From contig CABTXO010000113.1 of the NCBI GenBank assembly GCA_902488725.1, positions 1 to 6,207 of the forward strand: DNA of 6,207 bases. Reading direction: 5' to 3'. The position numbers were made by a program, and so were the translations under genes. Under the pieces are notes generated by a model. The model was not told where the DNA came from. It worked only from the letters and a program-made list of their open reading frames with translations, and searched no databases. Each line of letters opens with the position of its first letter. Position 1 is the first letter of the stretch. Positions 1 through 4,811 of this stretch are shown here, piece after piece. The stretch comes from an uncultured Bacteroidales bacterium. Its GTDB lineage: Bacteria; Bacteroidota; Bacteroidia; Bacteroidales; UBA932.

Positions 1-1034
1 AGGGCCCACCCCTCGTTCCCAGCCACAACGCCCCCCGCCTCCACCAGTTTCCGGATGTCGACCGGAAGGACCGGCATGGCCGGCCCGTCCCCCTGCGCAG
101 CGGCACCCGGCACAGGGCTGTTTCCCGGCGTTCCCACCGGTATCAGCCGTTCGGCCAGGAACAGGGCACACCGCTTGTTGCCGGTGGCATTCGTGTCCGC
201 CGACTCCGTCCACGCCACCCGCACCCCGTCGTCGCTGAACGCCGGCGTACCGTAATATTCAGCACCCCGCGAAAGCCTCGCAGCTTCCTGCAGGCCGTCC
301 CGGGATGCAGCCAGCCAGAGCTCGTTCGCCGTCGTGGTGTCCTTTTTGTCCTTTTTCACGGTACATGCCATCGCGCGTCCGCTTCGGTCGAAGACGAACT
401 TGTCCACGCGCAGCACCGTGTCGGCGCGGCCGGTCGCCGGATCCAGCACGACCAGTCCCTCCCGCTTCCCGGCCGGCGTCTTCTTCACCGTGTCGGCCTT
501 CACCTTCCATTCGGACTTGTACGCCACGAACGGCATCGCGTCGAATCCCGTGTCGAAGGCCGTGACGACCGGATATTTCCGCACCGTCATCCGGACCAGG
601 TCGACCACGGCGAGCGTGTCCCTGGTCCGATCTTCGGCTTTCTTTTTGGCGATCTTCTCCCGGCGTGTCTTCGCGAACTGCGGCTTGATCCGGCAGTAGA
701 GGTACTTGCCCTGCGGATCCAGACGGGCGGAACATCCGCGCGGAATCTGCAACTCGGCAGGCGCAGCCGCCTTGCGCGACCGTCGTGTTCCACCCGGCGT
801 CCGGAGGCCGTTCCGGTCCACCGGCGTCATGTTCCGCACGAACAGCACCCCGTCCCCCTCCTGCGGTTCGATCCCGTACACCAGCACGTTGCCGTCCGGC
901 GTCATATCCACGCCTGTCACGCGCTGCCAGCTGTCGTACACATCATGGTCCATCGCTTTCTTCTGCCCGGCAACCGGGAAAGACCCGGCCAGGCAGCCCG
1001 CGAACGCCATCCAGAAAAACATCCGATTCTTCAT
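1..1034 (-). CDS. S9 family (prolyl-oligopeptidase-like) serine peptidase, N-terminal part
   Basis: This is the first 344 codons of a gene that runs off the left edge. Residues 1-23 look like a signal peptide (basic MKNR, hydrophobic FFWMAFAGCLAG, possible cleavage after VAG), so the enzyme is probably periplasmic. The mature protein opens with KKAMDHDVYDSWQ and a stretch ending in EPQEGDG (about residues 25-62). From memory this is the typical opening of Bacteroidota S9 peptidases with an N-terminal WD40-like beta-propeller. Propeller strands are visible as MTPDGNVLVYGIEP (44-57), LDPQGKYLYCRIKP (105-118) and FSDDGVRVAWTESAD (267-280). A basic KTRREKIAKKKAED segment (122-135) is also usual in that family. 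The Ser-Asp-His hydrolase domain should follow but lies outside the window, so activity cannot be judged. The family cleaves peptides, often after proline. The start at 1034 is chosen because it lies 17 nt after a promoter -7 box. An in-frame ATG at 1046 would leave almost no leader. A lipoprotein reading through Cys14 (FAGC) is less likely. Confidence 0.85.
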   Translation of the reverse strand, partial: MKNRMFFWMAFAGCLAGSFPVAGQKKAMDHDVYDSWQRVTGVDMTPDGNVLVYGIEPQEGDGVLFVRNMTPVDRNGLRTPGGTRRSRKAAAPAELQIPRGCSARLDPQGKYLYCRIKPQFAKTRREKIAKKKAEDRTRDTLAVVDLVRMTVRKYPVVTAFDTGFDAMPFVAYKSEWKVKADTVKKTPAGKREGLVVLDPATGRADTVLRVDKFVFDRSGRAMACTVKKDKKDTTTANELWLAASRDGLQEAARLSRGAEYYGTPAFSDDGVRVAWTESADTNATGNKRCALFLAERLIPVGTPGNSPVPGAAAQGDGPAMPVLPVDIRKLVEAGGVVAGNEGWA

Positions 1035-1051
1035 GTTCAAAATCATTTCTG

Positions 1052-1059
1052 CAAAGATA
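1052..1059 (-). promoter_or_regulatory. Bacteroidota-type -7 box (TATCTTTG) for the S9 peptidase gene
   Basis: Read on the minus strand, the sequence is TATCTTTG, an exact match to the Bacteroidota sigma-ABfr -7 consensus TAnnTTTG. It ends 17 nt before the ATG at 1034, which implies a short leader. I see no convincing TTTG/TTG element 19-21 nt further upstream. Confidence 0.6.
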
Positions 1060-1085
1060 ACCATTCCCCGCGAATCCCCGTCTCC

Positions 1086-1128
1086 CCGCTCCGCCGCCCT
1101 GCCCCCTATTCCGCTCCGCCGCCCTGCC
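1086..1128. repeat. 18-bp direct repeat, two copies at 25-bp spacing
   Basis: The 18-mer CCGCTCCGCCGCCCTGCC occurs identically at 1086-1103 and 1111-1128, separated by 7 nt. It lies upstream of the peptidase promoter. It could be a small local duplication or a protein-binding repeat. With only two copies and a very GC-rich composition, function is unknown. Confidence 0.6.
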
Positions 1129-1173
1129 TTCCGTGCGCTGCGCAATGTGCCCTGCGCTCATCGAGCGTGTCAA

Positions 1174-1246
1174 GCGGAGATGAGCATCATGCTGAAAACC
1201 AAACTTTTACACATTTCCATGTAACGATTTTGCGGTACATGGAAAT
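1174..1246 (+). repeat. REP-like palindromic element, left copy (upstream of transposase)
   Basis: The core is a perfect 11-bp inverted repeat: ATTTCCATGTA (1213-1223) pairs with TACATGGAAAT (1236-1246). Inside it the loop ACGATTTTGCGG can extend the stem with CG/CG pairs and one mismatch, leaving a hexaloop ATTTTG. The 73-bp segment 1174-1246 aligns without gaps to 2345-2417 on the other side of the transposase gene, with 53 identities by hand count; the match is strongest over the hairpin and over ATGAGCATCA (1180-1189). No T-run follows the hairpin, so it does not look like a simple intrinsic terminator. An extragenic palindrome beside a REP-associated transposase suggests a REP element that may be its substrate (inference). 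Confidence 0.7.
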
Positions 1247-1307
1247 TCGCAAGAAACAGGCACGAAACAAGTTGCAGATCGCCGGCGAAGTTTCGGAGAA
1301 ACTTTCC

Positions 1308-1315
1308 TATCTTTG
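1308..1315 (+). promoter_or_regulatory. Bacteroidota-type -7 box (TATCTTTG) for the transposase gene
   Basis: TATCTTTG matches TAnnTTTG exactly and ends 28 nt before the ATG at 1344. No clear -33 TTG lies at the expected 19-21 nt upstream, which suggests a modest promoter. The promoter sits inside the putative mobile unit, between the left REP-like hairpin and the gene. Confidence 0.6.
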
Positions 1316-1343
1316 TTCAGGCGGGAATGCCGCTGCTTAAACC

Positions 1344-2354
1344 ATGAAAACGAACAGAACTATCAGAAAATTCTTCCCGGACACCTTGGTCCACACCTAT
1401 CAGAACACCATCAACGGGAATCTGCTCTTCTACACCCTGGAAGATCGGCTTGTCTATTTCACGATCTTCGCCGTCATCGTCCGGAAATACCCGGACGTCA
1501 TCGTAGTCGGACTCTGTCTGATGTTCGACCATATTCACAAAGCCTTGAAAGCCAGGTTCAGGGAAAGCCTGTTGCGTGTCGAGCAGGAAACGGCAAGGAC
1601 ATTCAGCAGGGCCGCCAACCTGGACACCGGAAGGAGCGGCGGGCTGTTCCGGCGTCCCTTCGGCAGTGCCTTGAAGTCCGGGCTGAAGAAAGCGAAGACC
1701 GGCCTGAACTACCTGTACAACAATCCGGTGGAGAAGATGCTTACACGGGACGTCACGGAATCCCGCTGGAATTTTCTGCCGTATGCGGTCTGCGACCATC
1801 CTTTTTCGGACCGGCTCAACCTGCACATCGCCTCGTATTACCTGAAGGCCGCGGTCGCTGAGGTGAAGACCTGTTTCCGGAAAAAATTGTGGCTGGATTA
1901 TGCGAGACTCCGGAGGATGTTCGGAAAACTGCGCGAGGCAGAACAGGAGCAGTTGACCGATTTCATCATCTCGCTCTACAGTCCCGTCGACTACAACACG
2001 CTGGTCTCCTGCTACGGTCCGATCGGGAAGGGCCGGAAGCATGTGTGGCACAGATGCGGGACTGGATATCGGCGGGAACTGGTGTGCAGTCACGAGTTCG
2101 AGCGCAGCTACCGCACGATGGTGCAAGCCATGAATGCCAACACCGGCAGTGAATACGACATCGTGATGGACTGGTCGCCTCAGCCGGACACGGCCTACGT
2201 GGAGCTGATTGAATATGTCCGGAATACGCTCAAGTTGGAGAATGTGAAAGCTGTGCTGGGATGGTCCCCGGAAAAGCGGGCGGATTTGTCCCGGCGCTTG
2301 TCCCGGGCGACCACTGCAGCCCCGAATCAGATCCGGAAATTTTTGCGGCTATGA
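1344..2354 (+). CDS. REP-associated tyrosine transposase (RAYT/TnpA_REP-like, Y1 HUH family)
   Basis: The 336-aa product has the Y1 transposase signature. LCLMFDHIH (57-65) corresponds to the family's usual MPNHVH segment and supplies the HUH metal-binding pair His63 and His65. LNYLYNNPV (121-129) corresponds to the usual YIHxNPV helix, making Tyr123 the likely DNA-linking nucleophile. Between them GGLFRRPFGSALK (99-111) fits the family's WQRRF region. Such enzymes cut and rejoin single-stranded DNA at palindromic REP elements. Classical members are shorter, as I recall roughly 150-220 aa. Here residues from about 150 to 336 form a long extension ending in SRATTAAPNQIRKFLRL, possibly a DNA-binding helix-turn-helix (inference). 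The Asp at position 62, where the family usually has Asn, is unusual. REP-like hairpins flank the gene on both sides, and the right one begins within the last three codons. The start at 1344 follows a TATCTTTG box. The reading frame is intact, so the gene may be active. Confidence 0.8.
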   Translation: MKTNRTIRKFFPDTLVHTYQNTINGNLLFYTLEDRLVYFTIFAVIVRKYPDVIVVGLCLMFDHIHKALKARFRESLLRVEQETARTFSRAANLDTGRSGGLFRRPFGSALKSGLKKAKTGLNYLYNNPVEKMLTRDVTESRWNFLPYAVCDHPFSDRLNLHIASYYLKAAVAEVKTCFRKKLWLDYARLRRMFGKLREAEQEQLTDFIISLYSPVDYNTLVSCYGPIGKGRKHVWHRCGTGYRRELVCSHEFERSYRTMVQAMNANTGSEYDIVMDWSPQPDTAYVELIEYVRNTLKLENVKAVLGWSPEKRADLSRRLSRATTAAPNQIRKFLRL

Positions 2355-2426
2355 GCATCACCCTCGGCAGCAATCCTTTGCATCTTTCCATGTACCGATT
2401 TTGCGGCACATGATTTTATGCAAGGG
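2345..2426 (+). repeat. REP-like palindromic element, right copy (overlaps transposase stop)
   Basis: This second copy is in the same orientation as the one at 1174-1246. Its core CATGTACCG (2389-2397) pairs with CGGCACATG (2404-2412) with one mismatch, around the same hexaloop ATTTTG (2398-2403). Unlike the left copy it has an outer stem, TTGCAT (2378-2383) with ATGCAA (2418-2423), extendable to 2375-2426 with one G-U pair. The repeat begins in the last codons of the transposase and includes its TGA (2352-2354). It occupies most of the 105-nt gap between two convergent genes, so in RNA it could also stabilise or end transcripts, although no proper T-run follows. Confidence 0.7.
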
Positions 2427-2459
2427 GCTGACCGGCAGAGCTTTTCCCATCGCCGACAG

Positions 2460-3458
2460 TCAGAATCCTTTCGGGATCGGGCTGTCGAAGGTGAGGAGCT
2501 TGCCGGAGACGGAATCCAGGAAGGAAAGGGTTTTGGCGTGGAGGGCGAGGCGGCCGAGGGGATTCGTCGAAGCACCGTATTTCTTGTCACCGGCAATGGG
2601 GCATCCCAGTGCTTTGCAGTGCACCCGGACCTGGTTTTTCCGCCCGGTCTCCAGTTCGAACTCGATCTTCGAGTATGCGATCTTGGGGTCGGTGCTCGAC
2701 GCGTTGTCCGGCCGGATCCACGGTTCCAGGACCTTGAAGCGGGTGACGGCGTGCTTGCAGTTGCCGGATCCGTCGTCGGCCGGAAGCGATTCGACCACCA
2801 GCGACTTTGGATTCTCCCGCAGCCAGGACTCCACGACACCGTTTGTCCGGGCGGGAACCCCTTCGACGATCCCGACATATTTCCGTTCCCGGATCAGGTC
2901 GTTCCAGTGCGACTGCAGCAGGTTCTTGGTCTCCTCGTCCTTTGCGAACAGCAGCAGCCCCGACGTCCCCCGGTCGATCCGGTGAATGATGAACACGCGG
3001 GTGGCAAGCTTGCCCCTGCGCCCCAGGTTGACCCGCTCGGAGTGGGCCTTGCCCTTCATGTAGGCCGTGAGGATGGAATATACCGTCTTCTCCCGCTTGG
3101 CGGATCCGTCCGCCCGGGCTCCGCGCGTCGCGATCGTCGGCAGTCCCGACGCCTTGTTCACCACGAGACAGTGCGCATCTTCATAGACGATTTCCACCCC
3201 CAGTTCGTGCGCAGTCTCCTGCGCATTCTCCCTTTCGGAACGCACGATGGAGACCCCTTTCGCCAGAATGAACAATTCGTCCCCCGTCCGGAGCGGATGG
3301 TCGAAGGCCGTCACGGACACCCCATTCACCAGCGTCTGACCGTTGGACAGATAGGCCTTGACGCCCTTCCGGCTCTGGTCCGGGAAAAGTTCGAACAAAT
3401 ATTCCAGCAAGGGGGAATCGTGCCTGACCGTGAATCTCCGGCCTTTCAAATCATTCAT
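2460..3458 (-). CDS. RluA-family RNA pseudouridine synthase with S4 domain
   Basis: The 332-aa protein converts specific uridines in rRNA or tRNA to pseudouridine in the cytoplasm. An S4 RNA-binding domain is visible at about residues 13-68 (SRKGVKAYLSNGQTLVNG, 29-46). The catalytic domain has HRIDRGTSGLLLFAK (159-173) with Asp162 as catalytic residue, ELETGRKNQVRVH (268-280), GCPIAGDKKYG (285-295) and RLALHAKTLSF (303-313), all standard RluA-family motifs in the right order. Length is normal to slightly long. The exact target (RluA, RluC or RluD type) cannot be told from sequence. The ATG at 3458 is chosen over an upstream in-frame ATG at 3539: it puts the gene 4 nt after the stop of the leucine-rich-repeat gene, whereas the longer form would overlap that gene by 77 nt and add a Cys/Asn-rich tail foreign to the family. 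It is the last gene of a three-gene operon and converges on the transposase gene. Confidence 0.93.
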   Translation of the reverse strand: MNDLKGRRFTVRHDSPLLEYLFELFPDQSRKGVKAYLSNGQTLVNGVSVTAFDHPLRTGDELFILAKGVSIVRSERENAQETAHELGVEIVYEDAHCLVVNKASGLPTIATRGARADGSAKREKTVYSILTAYMKGKAHSERVNLGRRGKLATRVFIIHRIDRGTSGLLLFAKDEETKNLLQSHWNDLIRERKYVGIVEGVPARTNGVVESWLRENPKSLVVESLPADDGSGNCKHAVTRFKVLEPWIRPDNASSTDPKIAYSKIEFELETGRKNQVRVHCKALGCPIAGDKKYGASTNPLGRLALHAKTLSFLDSVSGKLLTFDSPIPKGF

Positions 3459-3462
3459 TGGC

Positions 3463-4161
3463 TTACAGGTTGCGTAATTTTCGGTGGAGGGATTCCGGCA
3501 GCAGGGATTTGTATTTTTCGCGCAGTTCCTTCCGGACATAGATGCGTTTCAGGGCGCGCGCGCCTTCGAAGACGCCCCCGCCCAGAAAGTCCAGGTCGCA
3601 GGGCATCACGATTTCTTCGAGGGATTCGCAATAATAGAACGCCCCGGCCCCCAGAGCCTTCAGGCCGCGGTTCAGCCGGACCCGCTCCAGGGAAAAACAT
3701 TCGGCGAAGGCGTCGTCCCCGATCACCCGCAGGGAGGCCGGACAGGCGACCGATCGGAGTTCCCAGCAGCCGGCGAAGGCCGCCTCGCCGATGACCTGCA
3801 GCGATTTCGGAAGACGGATGCCGCGCATCCAGCCGCATTCGCGGAAGGCCATCACGCCAATGTGCGTGAGGCTGGACGGAAGGAATATGCGTTCGAGGAA
3901 GGAGATCCGCTCCTCGGGCGGGATCGCCTCTCCCAGCCGGCGCTCTTCGTCCATATAGTCCTGAAAAGCAAAAACTTCATCACAGATCACCTGCGTGCCT
4001 TCCCGGACCCGCACGGTCCCGGGAAAATTCTCGGCATCCAGCAGACGTGTGCCGTCTGCGGAATAACTGCAGGAATATTCATTGTCCCAGACATCGGTAC
4101 GGCGCTCCTGCGCGGAAGCCGCCGTGTCGATTCCGAGAAACGCTTGCCAGTCCGGTTGCAT
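3463..4161 (-). CDS. BspA-type leucine-rich-repeat protein (LRR_5 family), cytoplasmic
   Basis: The 232-aa product contains about five BspA-like repeats with an exact 23-residue period. The conserved Phe of each falls at 106, 129, 152, 175 and 198, in units of the form LPxSLxxIGxxAFxxCxxL. Examples are LPKSLQVIGEAAFAGC (117-132) and CPASLRVIGDDAFAEC (140-155). A divergent repeat may sit around 50-66 (VREGTQVICDEVFAF). The N-terminal 45 residues and a basic tail (KELREKYKSLLPESLHRKL) are outside the repeats. There is no signal peptide, lipobox or sorting domain, whereas many BspA-like proteins are surface adhesins, so this one probably acts in the cytoplasm as a protein-binding scaffold (inference). 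It starts 13 nt after the upstream gene and ends 4 nt before the pseudouridine synthase, so the three are probably co-transcribed. Its partner is unknown. Confidence 0.85.
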   Translation of the reverse strand: MQPDWQAFLGIDTAASAQERRTDVWDNEYSCSYSADGTRLLDAENFPGTVRVREGTQVICDEVFAFQDYMDEERRLGEAIPPEERISFLERIFLPSSLTHIGVMAFRECGWMRGIRLPKSLQVIGEAAFAGCWELRSVACPASLRVIGDDAFAECFSLERVRLNRGLKALGAGAFYYCESLEEIVMPCDLDFLGGGVFEGARALKRIYVRKELREKYKSLLPESLHRKLRNL

Positions 4162-4174
4162 AGTCGACAGAAAA

Positions 4175-4648
4175 TCAGAAGGAACGGACGAAATCGAGAT
4201 CCTTCTTCAGCATGGTCTTGGGTTCCATCAGGGACACCTTCTGGAAGAGCCGGAACTGGTTCACCTTGGAGAGGTAGACCTTGTCCTCGTGCTTGCCCTT
4301 GCGCCACCACTTGTAGAATCCGATGGGATCGTTCTCGAAAGGAATCTTCGCCAGGGTATCTGGCGCGAAGCCGGGGAAATCGATGGGCACGTTCAGCCCC
4401 ATGAACTTCTTGTAGTAATCCTGATCCGCGCGGCGGAGCTTGCTCATCAGCGGATTGTAGATCTCGATGGCATCGACCTGGAGCGTCTTCTCCCGGACGA
4501 TCAGGCGGTGGATGCGGACCGGATCGTGGTTCAGCCATGCACCCAGCTTGAGCGTCACCGGGCCCTCGTCGGTGTCGAGGGTCAGTTCGTCCATCGAATA
4601 ATAGACCTTTTCGGGATCGAGGGGGTGTATGGTTTCAGTATCCGGCAT
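4175..4648 (-). CDS. Uncharacterised 157-aa protein, first gene of the operon
   Basis: I do not recognise this protein. It is soluble-looking, rich in Lys, Asp and aromatic residues, with no signal peptide or membrane segment. The N-terminal half reads like a small beta-rich domain (VYYSMDELTLDTDEGPVTLKLGAWL as alternating strands, 15-39). The C-terminal half has DQDYYKKFMGL (76-86), DPIGFYKWWRKGKHEDKVYL (107-126) and MLKKDLDFVRSF (146-157), which could be amphipathic or nucleic-acid-contacting (inference). The start at 4648 is supported by a promoter (TTTG, 20 nt, TATATTTG) about 25 nt upstream. The frame stays open to an ATG at 4873, but that longer form would run through this promoter and over the start of the divergent lipoprotein gene. 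The next gene follows 13 nt after its stop. Confidence 0.75.
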   Translation of the reverse strand: MPDTETIHPLDPEKVYYSMDELTLDTDEGPVTLKLGAWLNHDPVRIHRLIVREKTLQVDAIEIYNPLMSKLRRADQDYYKKFMGLNVPIDFPGFAPDTLAKIPFENDPIGFYKWWRKGKHEDKVYLSKVNQFRLFQKVSLMEPKTMLKKDLDFVRSF

Positions 4649-4672
4649 GCGGAGATTTTGGCTTACAAAAGA

Positions 4673-4704
4673 CAAATATACGCTTTTTTCAACATATTCG
4701 CAAA
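4673..4704 (-). promoter_or_regulatory. Operon promoter: TTTG, 20 nt, TATATTTG
   Basis: On the minus strand a -33 element TTTG (4704-4701) is followed after 20 nt by TATATTTG (4680-4673), the full Bacteroidota consensus TTTG-N19-21-TAnnTTTG. Transcription would begin near 4668, giving a leader of about 20 nt before the ATG at 4648. It probably drives all three minus-strand genes down to 2460. Confidence 0.75.
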
Positions 4705-4711
4705 CGGATGG

Positions 4712-4754
4712 ATTTCCGGGCATTTCCGGACGGAAGTTGGAATTCTCCGGAAAT
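4712..4754. repeat. ATTTCCGG direct and inverted repeats in the divergent promoter region
   Basis: ATTTCCGG occurs at 4712-4719 and 4722-4729 (10-bp spacing, one helical turn), and its complement CCGGAAAT at 4747-4754. The inverted pair brackets the -33 element of the lipoprotein promoter (4737-4739), and the right arm lies in that promoter's spacer. The position suits a regulator binding site acting on one or both divergent promoters, but no regulator gene is present in the window. Confidence 0.45.
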
Positions 4755-4768
4755 ATTCCGTACATTTG
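4737..4768 (+). promoter_or_regulatory. Lipoprotein promoter: TTG, 21 nt, TACATTTG
   Basis: TTG at 4737-4739 and TACATTTG at 4761-4768 are separated by 21 nt and match the Bacteroidota consensus. The -7 box ends 43 nt before the ATG at 4812, leaving a leader of roughly 35 nt without a Shine-Dalgarno sequence, as is usual in this phylum. Confidence 0.7.
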
Positions 4769-4811
4769 GCAACGACTTTTCCGTAACCAATGAACCAACG
4801 ATAATCCTGCA

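Larger units (their letters stand above)
1035..1343. other. Divergent intergenic region between S9 peptidase and transposase
   Basis: This 309-nt stretch has no supportable gene. Open frames through it are extensions of antisense frames of the peptidase. It contains the peptidase -7 box (1052-1059), an 18-bp sequence present twice (1086-1128), a small hairpin CGCTC-ATC-GAGCG (1155-1167), a REP-like palindromic element (1174-1246) and the transposase promoter (1308-1315). I see no tRNA or riboswitch-like fold. Confidence 0.7.

Noticed and set aside
259..735. Open frame of 158 codons on the minus strand
   Set aside because: It is on the same strand as the S9 peptidase but in a different frame. 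The peptidase frame is open throughout and carries family features, so this is not a frameshifted part.
1213..1246. Left hairpin as an intrinsic terminator
   Set aside because: The stem is strong, but there is no T-run after it on either strand and no gene ends there. A REP-like element explains it better.
1317..2126. Open frame of 269 codons on the minus strand
   Set aside because: It is a shadow of the transposase gene, whose own frame contains the HUH and tyrosine motifs and has a promoter.
3459..3539. 27-codon N-terminal extension of the pseudouridine synthase
   Set aside because: It overlaps the upstream LRR gene and encodes a Cys/Asn-rich stretch unlike the family. The ATG at 3458 gives a natural 4-nt operon gap.
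2418..3794. Open frame of 458 codons on the plus strand
   Set aside because: It is antisense to the pseudouridine synthase and part of the LRR gene, both of which carry clear family motifs. Its translation is Arg/Pro-rich without recognisable domains.
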